From NCBI GenBank assembly GCA_043758755.1, contig JAYVMW010000015.1, forward strand, positions 1-64,000: a stretch of 64,000 bases of DNA, read 5' to 3'. The stretch is from Solimicrobium sp043758755 (GTDB taxonomy: Bacteria; Pseudomonadota; Gammaproteobacteria; Burkholderiales; Burkholderiaceae_D). This document shows positions 41,390 through 51,400 of this stretch, piece by piece. Position numbers and translations under genes: made by a program. Within the stretch, counting starts at the first letter, position 1. Every line of letters begins with the position of its first letter. Under the pieces are notes generated by a model, which made no database searches, was not told the DNA's origin, and saw only the letters and a list, made by a program, of their open reading frames with translations.

Positions 41390-42091
41390 CAATGCACCTA
41401 ACACTTTGAATTGTCTGCTGAAACAGGTCTGCATTCATCCGGGGGGCATAATCCGATCAGGTTAATTCTGGGGTTTGTCGCTGTGTGAATAAACTCTGTC
41501 CCCCTCAAATCTGATGCAGAGGGTGAGTCTACTTCTTCTCGAGCAGTCCGTTACGCAGGCGAGAAGCTTTGCTTCTCGAAACCCCTGCTGCACCCCCTGC
41601 TACACCGTGAGGAGATCGCTTAGCTGGCTAAGCAACGACGGCGAAGCAGGGAATTTGAGCAGCATGGTGCTCGCCTGCGCAGCGACACTGGCATGCAGGC
41701 CAGTGTGCACCCTGCAACCCGCGTGCTTATGCATTTTCTTCAGCTGTGAGCGCCATTTGGCCCGACAGGTACCGAATTGGCGTGATCCGGGCATTGTTGT
41801 ATTAAGCAACCCAGGCTTGAAGCTGACTGATTTGGAGACTATGCTCAAAGAGCAGGGTGCCGAGCCAATGGTGCGCGGCTCCTTTGGCAAGCCAGGAGTA
41901 TCAATTTCAATGTTGGATTAATAATAAAAATAATTCAGGCAACGGTATCTCTGTGCTTTATTAAACAAATCCTTGATTTTTATCAGGTTCGGGCTGGCCA
42001 TGTCGTTAACAATAGCTGGTAATCGGGGACTCCAGTAGTCAGTTCTGGTGTCGGACAAGGTGGTTATCCTGACTTTAACCAAAGAATCTGA
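41390..42091. other. Non-coding stretch containing a hairpin cluster
   Basis: About 700 bases without a convincing gene. The middle (41560-41707) is packed with inverted repeats, described separately. A 136-codon plus-strand frame (41514-41921) ends in a protein-like tail (IVVLSNPGLKLTDLETMLKE...VRGSFGKPGVSISMLD) that may be the end of a broken gene, but I cannot name it. Confidence 0.45.
41560..41707. repeat. Cluster of four perfect hairpins
   Basis: Within 150 bp there are CGAGAAGC-TTT-GCTTCTCG (41560-41578), GCTTAGC-TG-GCTAAGC (41618-41633), GAGCA-GCATGG-TGCTC (41657-41672) and ACACTGGC-ATGCAG-GCCAGTGT (41685-41706). The second is nested in an outer CCCTGCT/AGCAGGG pair. This density is far above what I see elsewhere in the window. 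Confidence 0.6.
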
Positions 42092-43867
42092 ATGAATCAG
42101 ATAGAGCAAACAGATCGCCCCCGGTATTTGCAATCCTTCGTTGCCTCAGAATACCTGACCGGGCGCTACGTCGTGACGCTTGCCATTGTTGCGACAATTT
42201 ATTTTATTGCCGCCAAATTCGGCTTGTCTTTGGCATTTTCAACCAAACAGGTAACCGCGCTGTGGCCTCCGACCGGCATCGCCCTGGCTGCAGTGCTGGT
42301 GTTCGGCTACCGTATCTGGCCATCAATCTGCATCAGTGCTTTTGCGATTAATTATCTAATCGGCGGGTCGGTGCCGGTAGCAGCTGGAATTGCGCTCGGC
42401 AATGTGCTCGCCCCGGTGCTGGCCAGTTACCTGATTTTGCGCTTTGCCAGGTTTAGCCTGGCTGTCAACTCGGTCGGTGATGTGCTGACCCTGATTCTGT
42501 TTGGGGCAATTCTCGGGATGATGGTCAGTGCAACCAATGGTGTGGCCAATCTTGTCTATGCCGGCGCGGTTCCCGGCTCAGCCTTTTTTTCGGTGTGGTG
42601 GGTCTGGTGGGTCGGCGACGGCATGGGGGTAGTTGTTTTTGCTCCGCTATTTCTCAGTTGGCTGATGCAGCCAACTCAAAAATGGACCCGGCTGCAAATG
42701 GCGGAGCTGGTGCTGATTTTTGCAGGGCTGTGCGCCGCGGGTGCCATCGCGCTGAACGGCACCTTCCTGCATTCTGCTGCACCATTCCAGCTCCAGTATG
42801 CTGTTTTTCCATTCATTATCTGGATTGGACTGCGATTTGGCATGCGTGAAACTACTTTGGCCATTGTGCTGGTTATTGGTCTGGCGCTGTGGGGCGCAAT
42901 ACACAACCGGGGTCCCTTTGTGTCGGATAATCTGGATCAAAGCCTGATTCTGCTTGAGATGTTTATGGCCGTTGTTGCGCTCACCGGATTGATCGTCAGT
43001 GCGGCAACGTCAGAAAGGGCCATTGCTCGCGCTGATCTGCAGCGCGCCCATGATTATCTGGAGGAACGGGTGCGGGAGCGTACTGCCAAACTGGCTGAGA
43101 CAAACATGATGCTGGCTCAAAAAAATCAGGAAGTTGAAGCATTCGTCTATATTGTTTCCCATGATTTAAGAGCACCACTGGTCAACCTGCAGGGTTTTTC
43201 CAGGGAGCTGGAACTGAGCTGCAATGAAATGACGCAGGAACTCAGCCATCTCTGTTTGCCGGAGCAGGCAGCGCAAAAGATCAGGCTGATTATGGACGAG
43301 GGTATCAATGGATCGTTGCGCTATATCAGCGCCAGTTCAACCAAATTCCAGAAATTGATCGACGCGCTGTTGCTGTTGTCGCGTACCGGAAAAAATGAAT
43401 ATGACATGGAACCGATTGACGTGCAGGCGCTGGTCGATACAACCCTCAGTTCACTGCAACAATCGATACGCGACAGCGGTACCGAAATTATCGTTGGTAC
43501 TTTGCCGCCGGTGTTTGCTGATCAGACTGCAATTGGACAGGTGTTTTCAAACCTGATTTCAAACGCCATGAAATATCTTCAGCCTGGCAGACCTGGAAAA
43601 ATAGAAATCGGCGGTGCAGTAAAAGATGGCATGGTCCATTTTTGGGTCAAGGATAACGGTGCCGGAATACCGGCAAGTTCACAGGCGCGTCTGTTCCAGG
43701 TGTTTCAACGTTTTCATCCCAAACTGGCCTCGGGTGAGGGCATGGGACTTGCGATTGTAAAGCGCATCGTTGACCGTCACGGTGGAGAAATTCATGCGCT
43801 CAGCGCAGATGGAGTCGGCACTGAGTTTCATTTCAGTTTTCCGGCAAATGGCAATCCAAAAACTTGA
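42092..43867 (+). CDS. MASE1-domain membrane sensor histidine kinase
   Basis: A 591-residue kinase. An eight-helix-type MASE1 membrane sensor (about residues 25-310; FSTKQVTALWPPTGIALAAV is its signature) is followed by a coiled linker and a HisKA domain with the phospho-acceptor His in IVSHDLRAPLVNLQGFSREL. The ATPase domain has N box NLISNAMKY, G1 VKDNGAGIPASSQ and G2 GEGMGLAIVKRIVDRHGG. It is the first gene of a three-gene signalling unit with a CheY-like protein and a receiver-kinase. Confidence 0.92.
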   Translation: MNQIEQTDRPRYLQSFVASEYLTGRYVVTLAIVATIYFIAAKFGLSLAFSTKQVTALWPPTGIALAAVLVFGYRIWPSICISAFAINYLIGGSVPVAAGIALGNVLAPVLASYLILRFARFSLAVNSVGDVLTLILFGAILGMMVSATNGVANLVYAGAVPGSAFFSVWWVWWVGDGMGVVVFAPLFLSWLMQPTQKWTRLQMAELVLIFAGLCAAGAIALNGTFLHSAAPFQLQYAVFPFIIWIGLRFGMRETTLAIVLVIGLALWGAIHNRGPFVSDNLDQSLILLEMFMAVVALTGLIVSAATSERAIARADLQRAHDYLEERVRERTAKLAETNMMLAQKNQEVEAFVYIVSHDLRAPLVNLQGFSRELELSCNEMTQELSHLCLPEQAAQKIRLIMDEGINGSLRYISASSTKFQKLIDALLLLSRTGKNEYDMEPIDVQALVDTTLSSLQQSIRDSGTEIIVGTLPPVFADQTAIGQVFSNLISNAMKYLQPGRPGKIEIGGAVKDGMVHFWVKDNGAGIPASSQARLFQVFQRFHPKLASGEGMGLAIVKRIVDRHGGEIHALSADGVGTEFHFSFPANGNPKT

Positions 43868-43878
43868 CAGGAGTTCAC

Positions 43879-44310
43879 ATGTTCGATGTCACAATACTTT
43901 TGGTCGATGATGATATGGGCCACACCGAACTGGTGCGGCGCAATCTTTTGCGCAGCGGAATAAATAATCCGGTTGTGACCATTGGAAACGGAGCCCAGGC
44001 GCTGGATTACATCTTCCGGCGCGGCGAGTACGCCGGCCCGAAAGAACACGGCGAGCTGCTGGTTCTACTGGATATAAATATGCCGGGAATCGATGGCGTC
44101 GAGGTATTGCGCCAGATCAAAGAGCATCCTCAAACGAAAACAATTCCGGTGCTGATGCTCACTACTACCGATGATCCGCGTGAAATCAATCGATGCTATG
44201 AATTGGGTTGCAGTGTGTATATTACCAAACCCGTCGAACCGGCCGCGTTTATTGAAGCGATCAAGCGTCTGGGGCTATTCATATCGATAGTCAGTCTTCC
44301 GTCAAAATAA
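43879..44310 (+). CDS. CheY-like single-domain response regulator
   Basis: A 143-residue receiver domain: acidic pocket LLVDDDMGHTELV, phospho-Asp in VLLDINMPGIDG, the switch Thr in LMLTTTDDPRE and Lys in YITKPVEP. The long alpha-5 tail suits bacteriophytochrome-type receivers (Rcp1-like). ATG 43879 follows an AGGAG site. It starts 11 nt after the MASE1 kinase stop and is probably its direct target. Confidence 0.9.
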   Translation: MFDVTILLVDDDMGHTELVRRNLLRSGINNPVVTIGNGAQALDYIFRRGEYAGPKEHGELLVLLDINMPGIDGVEVLRQIKEHPQTKTIPVLMLTTTDDPREINRCYELGCSVYITKPVEPAAFIEAIKRLGLFISIVSLPSK

Positions 44311-44321
44311 AATTGAGTCCT

Positions 44322-46421
44322 ATGAATTCTGCAGTGTCAAAATCAAAAATATTGATCGTCGAAGATGACGAAGCCACGGCTGAGCTGGAGCGCAGATCGC
44401 TGGTACGCTCTGGCATGACGGTACAGATTGCCACCGGTGTCAAAGACGCGCTTGCGGCGCTGGCAACCCAGACCTATGACGCAATATTACTTGACTTCAA
44501 TTTGCCCGATGGCGATTCCTGGACCGTTGTTGAGGCTGCCGATTTAAAGATACCCCGCATTCCGGTGATTGTCGTGACCGCACAAGGCAACGAGTTGGTC
44601 GCATCTGAGGCACTGCGGCGCGGGGTTGCCGACTATCTGAAAAAAACCGGCACCTTTTGGGATCAGTTGCCGGACGCGTTGGACCGGGTTACCAGACTGG
44701 CCCGGGTGGAACAGGCGCTTACCGAAAAAACCAGAGAATTAATTCAGACCAATATCGCCCTTGAAAAGCGCACCGAAGATCTGCGTCGGAGTGAACAACG
44801 GCTGGTGAGTCTGTATGATTCGACGCCGGCCTTAATGCATTCGGTTGATGTCAAAGGCAGGATACTGACGGTCAGTGATGCTTTATTAAAAAAAATTGGT
44901 TATACCCGTGACGAAGTGTTGGGCCATACCACGTTGGAATTTCTAACTGAGGCTTCACGGGAACATGCCATCAACGTGGTCTTGCCGGAACTGTATAAAG
45001 CCAACCACTACGAAAATGTCTCGTATCAGGTAGTGACGAAAAGCGGCAAAATTCTTGATGTTCTGCTGTCTGGTGATTTGGATCGCGACGCCGACGGACA
45101 TGTGGTGCGCAGTCTGGAAGTCATCGAGGATGTAACCGAACGCCTGGCACTTGAACGTCAGTTGACCCAGGAGCGCAAACGACTCGAATACATTATCGAA
45201 AGTACACAGGCCGGTTCCTGGGAATGGAATGTGCAAACCGGCGCCACGATCTTCAATGAACGGTGGTGTGAAATCATCGGTTACCGGCTGAAAGATATGG
45301 AACCGATATCAGTTGCTACCTGGCTGACCTATTTGCATCCCGATGACCAGAAAAAATCGGACGAATTGTTGCGGCGCCATTTTGCTGAGCAAAGTGAACA
45401 CTATGAATGCGAGATCCGCATGCGCCATCGCGATGGTCATTGGGTATGGGTGCTGTCGCGCGGCCGGGTCATGACACACACCAAAGAAGGTTTGCCGGAA
45501 TGGATGTTTGGTACTCATGAAGATGTGACCCGGCGGGTCGCAGAAAGGGAATTGCTCAAAAATGTCAATGCCGGGCTTGAACAGCGCGTGACAGAACGCA
45601 CTGCGGAACTTGAAACCACTTTGCTGAAATTGCATCAATCGCAGGAAGAGTTGATCCGAAGCGAAGCAAAAGCAATGTTGAGCATGTTGGCAGCGAACGT
45701 GTCACACGAACTGAATTCCCCTATCGGCAACAGCGTCCTGGCTGCAAGCACGCTCACGGACCTTACCCGCACAATTCGGACAGCAATTGATAACAACAAT
45801 ATTAAACGCACACAGCTTGTCGATGCCATGCTGGATATTGACACCGGAGTTGTGCTGATTGAAAAGAATTTGAAGCGCGCCGAGGAATTGTTGAACAGCT
45901 TCCGGCAGGTTGCCGCAGATCAGTCCAGTGAACGCAGGCGGGTTTTTGATCTGGGAGCCACGGTGCAGGAAGTGCTCGACACGCTGGCGCCAATCCTGAA
46001 ACGTCAGGCCGCATGCATCGTCATGAACATTCCTGGCGGGATATTAATGGACAGTGAACCGGGAGCCTTGGGACAGATTGTAATCAATCTGATCAATAAC
46101 GCCTGCCTGCATGGGTTCGAAAGCCGCGACGACGGTGTGTTGGATATCAATGCGGTGGCCGATGATAACAGGGTCACGTTGCGCTTCAGTGATAATGGCA
46201 ACGGCATGTCAGAGCTGACATTGAAAAATCTGTTCCAGCCGTTTTACAGCACCAAGATTGGCAAAGGCGGCACTGGTCTCGGGATGGCGATTGTAAAAAA
46301 CCTGATCAAGACCCTCGGTGGAGACATTAACGTGGAGTCCGAGTTGGGGCGAGGTACAAGTTTCGTGATAAGGCTTCCACTGGTTTTGCCGAGTTCTGAC
46401 GGACGCGATTCAGCCCGGTGA
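44322..46421 (+). CDS. Receiver-PAS-PAS histidine kinase
   Basis: A 699-residue soluble hybrid kinase. An N-terminal receiver (ILIVEDDEATAELERRSLVR; Asp in AILLDFNLPDGDSW) leads to two PAS/PAC domains (about 160-280 and 290-420), a coiled coil and a kinase core. The phospho-acceptor His is in ANVSHELNSPIGNSVLAAST, and the ATPase motifs are NLINNACLHGFE, FSDNGNGMSE and GKGGTGLGMAIVKNLI. The kinase core is clearly related to that of the 618-residue membrane kinase at 48 kb. It follows the CheY-like gene by 11 nt. Confidence 0.92.
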   Translation: MNSAVSKSKILIVEDDEATAELERRSLVRSGMTVQIATGVKDALAALATQTYDAILLDFNLPDGDSWTVVEAADLKIPRIPVIVVTAQGNELVASEALRRGVADYLKKTGTFWDQLPDALDRVTRLARVEQALTEKTRELIQTNIALEKRTEDLRRSEQRLVSLYDSTPALMHSVDVKGRILTVSDALLKKIGYTRDEVLGHTTLEFLTEASREHAINVVLPELYKANHYENVSYQVVTKSGKILDVLLSGDLDRDADGHVVRSLEVIEDVTERLALERQLTQERKRLEYIIESTQAGSWEWNVQTGATIFNERWCEIIGYRLKDMEPISVATWLTYLHPDDQKKSDELLRRHFAEQSEHYECEIRMRHRDGHWVWVLSRGRVMTHTKEGLPEWMFGTHEDVTRRVAERELLKNVNAGLEQRVTERTAELETTLLKLHQSQEELIRSEAKAMLSMLAANVSHELNSPIGNSVLAASTLTDLTRTIRTAIDNNNIKRTQLVDAMLDIDTGVVLIEKNLKRAEELLNSFRQVAADQSSERRRVFDLGATVQEVLDTLAPILKRQAACIVMNIPGGILMDSEPGALGQIVINLINNACLHGFESRDDGVLDINAVADDNRVTLRFSDNGNGMSELTLKNLFQPFYSTKIGKGGTGLGMAIVKNLIKTLGGDINVESELGRGTSFVIRLPLVLPSSDGRDSAR

Positions 46422-46452
46422 CGATCAATCGCAAGTCGAACGCAGCGCCCGT

Positions 46453-48018
46453 CTAACCCGAAATATCAGGATATTTTTCATAAATCGCCCTCAGCGCTGG
46501 TCCCACATTCAACAGAATATCAACCAGTGCCGGATCAAACTGTTTGCCGCGCTGGCCCGCAATATAGGCAAAGCTGTCCTGCATGGACCATTCCTTCTTG
46601 TAGCAACTCCGGCTCACCAGCGCATCAAAGACATCAGCCAGCGCCACAATACGGGCTTCAATTCCTATATCGGCACCGGTCAGGGCGCGCGGATAACCTG
46701 TGCCATCCCAATGCTCGTGATGTTCATGGGCGATAACGGCGGCCAGTTGCAGTATGCGCCTGGGTGATTTTGCCAATATGTCACGGCCGAGCAGGGCGTG
46801 CTGTTTCATGGTGTCCCATTCGGCCCCGTCAAGTTTTCCCGGCTTGGTCAGAACATGGCCGGGTATGGCGACTTTACCGATATCGTGCAGCGGTGCTGCC
46901 ATCCTGATATCTTCAACCGCCTGCGCATTCAGACCGCTCTCACGCGCCAGCAGGGCCGCAATTTCACCGACGCGCTGCACATGCGAACTGGTGAACTGAT
47001 TGCGCTGCTCTACGGCTTCGCCGATCATGAAAATGGTGGAACGCTGGGTGTCATCGTTTTCATCGCGAGTCAGCAGTGTTTCGAAAGTATGCACCACGTT
47101 GATGGCGAACAGGTGCAACAGCTCGCAGGCCTGCTCGGTAATTGGATCGGCAAAGGACATGTACAAGACTGTTTCAGTGCCGTGCTGTGAACAGTGGTAA
47201 CTGACAAAACTGCAATCGGCAATCGCTTCATTTTTGTCAGCAAACGCGCGCTCAATGGCCTGGCGCACCTCGTCGGGCAGTTGATCGGCATTTTGATCCA
47301 GATGCAGGCCCTGATACTCTTGGGTGGCAGCCAGAATCTGCAGATGATTGTTCTTGTGCGAGGCGGCGTAGGCAACCGTGCGACTGGCGCACACACCTTT
47401 GCCCTGAATATTGAGCAGGTAATTGACCTGCTCCAGAACCGCCGAGGCAAATCGGTAAATGTTGCTGGAGTCATAGACCTTACTGATGGCGTCGATGGTG
47501 CGGCGCAGTCCCTGCATGGCATGTTCCAGTCGCATCAGGTCGCGGTAGCTGCGCAAGGCGGCATACAGGGTCGTCACAAGTTTATTGCGGGTCAGCTCGG
47601 ATTTTGCCTTGTAATCGTTGATATCGTAATCACGGATCGCCGCTTCTTCGGGGGCCTGCCCCGGCTGGCCGGTACGCAATACAATCCGCACATTGAGGTT
47701 CTTCAGTTCTACCCGGATGGTATGGATCAGATCCAGACCGGCATGGTCGGTTTCCATGACCACATCGAGCAGTATCATGGCAATATCATTCCTGCCTTTT
47801 AAAACTTCATGCGCCTCGGCGGCGCTGTAGCAGCTGATGAATTCAAGGCGGCGACCTTCAAATTCAAACCCCTTCAGCGCCAATGTGGTCGTGGTGTGGA
47901 TGATTGCTTCATCATCGACAATCATGATCATCCATGGCTGCAGCAGGCTGATTCTTTCTTCCTGATCTTCTTCGGCAAATTCGAACTCATCCATGCTGCA
48001 GGTCCTTTGTCGGTACAA
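46453..48018 (-). CDS. Receiver-DUF3369-HD-GYP response regulator (c-di-GMP phosphodiesterase)
   Basis: A 521-residue regulator predicted to degrade c-di-GMP. A receiver (MIMIVDDEAIIHTTTTLALK; Asp in MILLDVVMETD) is followed by DUF3369 (about 170-310), a sensor-like domain common in this architecture. An HD-GYP domain follows (about 325-510) with HDIGK, the metal-binding HEHHEHWDGTGYP and DVFDALVSRSCYKKEW. All HD-GYP residues are intact. It follows the membrane kinase by 17 nt, and the two are a likely cognate pair. Confidence 0.93.
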   Translation of the reverse strand: MYRQRTCSMDEFEFAEEDQEERISLLQPWMIMIVDDEAIIHTTTTLALKGFEFEGRRLEFISCYSAAEAHEVLKGRNDIAMILLDVVMETDHAGLDLIHTIRVELKNLNVRIVLRTGQPGQAPEEAAIRDYDINDYKAKSELTRNKLVTTLYAALRSYRDLMRLEHAMQGLRRTIDAISKVYDSSNIYRFASAVLEQVNYLLNIQGKGVCASRTVAYAASHKNNHLQILAATQEYQGLHLDQNADQLPDEVRQAIERAFADKNEAIADCSFVSYHCSQHGTETVLYMSFADPITEQACELLHLFAINVVHTFETLLTRDENDDTQRSTIFMIGEAVEQRNQFTSSHVQRVGEIAALLARESGLNAQAVEDIRMAAPLHDIGKVAIPGHVLTKPGKLDGAEWDTMKQHALLGRDILAKSPRRILQLAAVIAHEHHEHWDGTGYPRALTGADIGIEARIVALADVFDALVSRSCYKKEWSMQDSFAYIAGQRGKQFDPALVDILLNVGPALRAIYEKYPDISG

Positions 48019-48035
48019 ATTTTGAACTGTGGGGT

Positions 48036-49892
48036 TTACATCTTACCCTTGGCAGTCATCGGAAAAATCAATGTGAATTGTGAACCTTTACCCGGTGTCG
48101 ATTTGACGGTCAGCGAACCACCCAGGACCGAGCCGGCGATGCGCTGACAGACTGCCAGCCCCAGACCGGATCCGCCCTGACCGAGCCGCGTGGTAAAGAA
48201 TGGATCAAAAACGTGGATCAGCACTTCGCTGCTCATGCCACAGCCATTGTCGCTCACGGTCAGTTCAATCCGTTCACCGTCCAGTCGGTGCGCTTTCACC
48301 AGTATCGTGCCAGGTTCGGTACTGTCGAAGGCGTGCGTGACAGCATTCAGAACCAGATTGGCCAGGATTTGCCCAAGTGGCCCCGGGAAGGTGTCGCAAT
48401 GGACGTTTTTTTCTGCGTCGATTTGGATCTCGATGGGTAAACGTTTGATATTTGGTTGTAACGTGGAGACCACGTCTTCAATCATTGAATCAAGCATAAA
48501 ATCACGCCGCCGCTCCGACGTTTGATCAATGGCGATCTGTTTGAAACTTAAAATGAGTTCACTGGCGCGCGCGGTGCATTTGAGCAGCAGATCAGACAGC
48601 TCGCTGTTGTGATTCAAAAATTCGATGAGTTCCGATTTTTTCAATTTGCCTGATTCAACCTCCAGGATAAATTTATGCACCAGGTCGTGCAGTGTGCTGG
48701 CCAGCGTAACGGCTGAACCGATCGGGGTATTCAGTTCATGCGAAATCCCGGCCACCATCGAACCCAGCGACGCCATTTTTTCAGCTTCAAGCAAGTCGTT
48801 TTGGGTGATCTTCAAGGTCGTCACAGTACGATTCAGTTCCGACGTTCTTTCGTTGACCCGCTGCTCCAGCGTTTCATTCAGCGTTTGCAGGGCATCTTCG
48901 CTGGCCAGACGCTCGGTCTGATCCAGCAGATTGGCAATGATGCCGGGGCCGTCCACGAATTCAGTGACGGCAAGGGAAACCAGAAAGTGTCTTATCACCC
49001 CGTTGGCAGTCCGAAAGCTGGTACGCCTGCCGGTAATGGTCTGTCCAAGCGAGAGCTGTTCCCGAAAATTGATGCGCAAACCGTCATCGGCCCACAGGCC
49101 GAAGTCGCGGGTGGTATGACCGATGATGGCGCTGCGTTCTATGCCAAAGGTACTGACCCAGGCCAGATTGACGTCACGTACGATTCCTGCCATGTCGGTA
49201 ATCACGGAAGGAAGCGGATTGTTGCTGAACAGGTGCATAAAGCGCATTTCGGAACGCAGCCGATGTTCCAGTTCCAATTCCAGTTTGCGCTGGGTTGCCA
49301 CTACCTGCGCATACTGCGACCACAGGCTGCCGGCAATTTTGCTGCATAACAGGGCGGTCATTGCGATAACCATAGTTATGCTGAGCGTCTGGTCAAGAAC
49401 CGGGCGTTCGATTTTAGTAGCGAATCTGCCGGACTGCTGCAGCCATGCCAGAAACCAGATGACGAGCAAAGTCAGACTGCTCATGAGTATGCCTTGCCGA
49501 CGACCAAGCATGACTATGGTCACCATTAACAGGAAAGGCAGAGCGTACAGGCCAGGCGTGCGCAGTCCGCTTATGGTGTATGCGGTCAGTGCAATGAGAA
49601 TAAAAATGGACCAGATAAAAATGGAAATTCCCAGGCGCACCCGATTGCGTACGATCAGCCAAAGGGAAAAGCCACTTAACAGGTCACCACAGATCCAGAT
49701 AACGGGCAGGCCGTCGTTGGGATAACGCGAAAACAATAATATGTAGGTGATATTAATTGACAGAAGAATTATCAGGACCGTGATCAGCATCTTGAAGATT
49801 GCCCGTCCCTGATTGAGGAGAAACTGATCTTCAAGATCAGATTCATCCACGGTCTGTTGCATCAGTTGAACATTTTTCTCTGGTTGGGGCAT
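48036..49892 (-). CDS. Membrane histidine kinase with PAS domain
   Basis: A 618-residue kinase. Six hydrophobic segments lie between about residues 30 and 205 (MLITVLIILLSINITYILLF...LPFLLMVTIVMLGRRQGILM). A PAS domain follows at about 225-345, then a coiled coil and a kinase core with the acceptor His in GISHELNTPIGSAVTLASTL, LANLVLNAVTHAF, VSDNGCGMSSE and GQGGSGLGLAVCQRIAGSVL. It is cotranscribed with the HD-GYP regulator downstream, so it probably controls c-di-GMP breakdown. Confidence 0.92.
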   Translation of the reverse strand: MPQPEKNVQLMQQTVDESDLEDQFLLNQGRAIFKMLITVLIILLSINITYILLFSRYPNDGLPVIWICGDLLSGFSLWLIVRNRVRLGISIFIWSIFILIALTAYTISGLRTPGLYALPFLLMVTIVMLGRRQGILMSSLTLLVIWFLAWLQQSGRFATKIERPVLDQTLSITMVIAMTALLCSKIAGSLWSQYAQVVATQRKLELELEHRLRSEMRFMHLFSNNPLPSVITDMAGIVRDVNLAWVSTFGIERSAIIGHTTRDFGLWADDGLRINFREQLSLGQTITGRRTSFRTANGVIRHFLVSLAVTEFVDGPGIIANLLDQTERLASEDALQTLNETLEQRVNERTSELNRTVTTLKITQNDLLEAEKMASLGSMVAGISHELNTPIGSAVTLASTLHDLVHKFILEVESGKLKKSELIEFLNHNSELSDLLLKCTARASELILSFKQIAIDQTSERRRDFMLDSMIEDVVSTLQPNIKRLPIEIQIDAEKNVHCDTFPGPLGQILANLVLNAVTHAFDSTEPGTILVKAHRLDGERIELTVSDNGCGMSSEVLIHVFDPFFTTRLGQGGSGLGLAVCQRIAGSVLGGSLTVKSTPGKGSQFTLIFPMTAKGKM

Positions 49893-50241
49893 ATCGTTGA
49901 ATTTTCAGGGTGAAAACAGATAACCTGCAATTTACGACAAGCTGTCGACCTGAACAGCCATCGCGGTCACGATGCGCCAAAAAAACAGGGAAGGCCGTAA
50001 CAGACGCGGATTCATATCAGGGGCCCGCAACGGATACTTAATCGCAGACCTGATTCTATTTAACTATTGAAATGATTTCAACTCCGGAATGATCCTTAAC
50101 AAGTTCATTTAGATAATAGTGCGTCAATTTGGTTGACTGTTGGCGTTTTGGTCTGCATGGAATCGAGCTCGAATAAAATACCCGGCTGCTGCGTAAAATG
50201 TTTTCGTGCCAACAGATCAACACCGGCATGAGTTTTGAATT
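49893..50241. other. Intergenic with possible gene scrap
   Basis: About 350 bases. On the minus strand a frame of about 40 codons ending at 50105 (LLARKHFTQQPGILFELDSM...VNQIDALLSK) is protein-like and directly follows the YeeE stop. It has no start of its own and may be a C-terminal remnant. I see nothing else. Confidence 0.35.
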
Positions 50242-51288
50242 TTAATTTCTGTCTATCATATAGTCGGTTAAACCCGCAGATGCCCAGATTGCGAATAAAG
50301 TGACCCATGCTGTGAGCGCAAAAACAGCAGCACCTGAAACTCCGGCACCGACGGCACAACCTCCGGCCAACATTCCGCCAAAACCAAGACAAACCGCGCC
50401 AAGGCCGTAACGCAGAATGCTCAATTCATCTTTGAACCCTTCAAGTTTAAATTCCCGAGAATATACAGAGGCAATAAGTGAACCAAGCAATACGCCCGGT
50501 ACCAGGGTCAAATCGAAAGTCCAGGGTTTTTCTGATGGCGTAAGAAAATACATTAAAACATCGGCACACGGGCCGGTAAAGCTGATTGCCTTAATCGGAA
50601 CAACGTCAAATGACTGTAATGAAATTTGATAAGTGACAAGCCAGGCACAGGCAACCATTGCGCCTGCACCAAACCCAAAGAAAATGAATTTTTTCAGCAT
50701 TTTTGCGTGTATCGCAAATCCAATGCCGCCAACAAGCCAGACCAGACCGAAGATGAGCGCAGTCGTATTTCCGACGTGAAAAATATCAAGTAAATTGCGT
50801 GCGCTGCCACCTTCGATAGTCCACGCGTTGCTGATTCCATTCCTGATGGGAGCAAGAATTCCATTCAGCGATGCCTGTGCAGTGATTGCGAATACCAATA
50901 CACAAAATAATGAACGCAGATTTCCTGAACCAGAAAGGATTAAAAGTCTGCTTGCACATCCACGCGACAGCATCATTCCGATGCCAAAAATCACGCCCCC
51001 GATCAGCGCGCCAGATAAGGTGCCACGAGTGGCAAGCTGTCGTGCAGTGCTGACGTCCAGAAGTTGAGCGATGATGAAAATTTGCGTTAAAACGATTGCA
51101 GCGGAAAATGCCAGTAACCAGACTGCGAGTTTGACACCAAATTTTCCATGAAACGTTTCGATGACGGCTGATCTGAGGCAAAAGCGCGAGCGCTGCGCAA
51201 ATATGCCAAAACAAATTCCAATAATAAAACCGGAAATTGTTAATGCATCGCCGTCCCCAATCGCTTCAACAAGGCTGGAAAAAGTCAT
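50242..51288 (-). CDS. YeeE/YedE (TsuA-like) sulfur transport membrane protein
   Basis: A 348-residue polytopic inner-membrane protein of the YeeE/YedE family, whose studied members import thiosulfate. Two internally repeated halves each carry a glycine-cysteine motif: GMMLSRGCASRLLILSGSGN in the first and GFGGMLAGGCAVGAGVSGAA in the second, with Cys residues proposed to guide thiosulfate. It lies divergently from the ArsR-type regulator at the left edge of the sox locus. Two FNR-type boxes lie upstream, so anaerobic control is possible. Confidence 0.88.
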   Translation of the reverse strand: MTFSSLVEAIGDGDALTISGFIIGICFGIFAQRSRFCLRSAVIETFHGKFGVKLAVWLLAFSAAIVLTQIFIIAQLLDVSTARQLATRGTLSGALIGGVIFGIGMMLSRGCASRLLILSGSGNLRSLFCVLVFAITAQASLNGILAPIRNGISNAWTIEGGSARNLLDIFHVGNTTALIFGLVWLVGGIGFAIHAKMLKKFIFFGFGAGAMVACAWLVTYQISLQSFDVVPIKAISFTGPCADVLMYFLTPSEKPWTFDLTLVPGVLLGSLIASVYSREFKLEGFKDELSILRYGLGAVCLGFGGMLAGGCAVGAGVSGAAVFALTAWVTLFAIWASAGLTDYMIDRN

Positions 51289-51368
51289 TGATCACTTTCT
51301 CCAATAAATTTTTTAATCATTTTGGCGCCTTAATTTTTATTAATTAAACAATGCAAACACAGTTAAAG

Positions 51369-51382
51369 ATGATTCAGATCAA
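51369..51382. promoter_or_regulatory. FNR/Anr box candidate (one mismatch)
   Basis: ATGAT-TCAG-ATCAA matches the FNR consensus TTGAT-N4-ATCAA at nine of ten positions. It lies 81 bp upstream of the YeeE start. Confidence 0.4.
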
Positions 51383-51400
51383 AAAATGATTGTCATTTGT

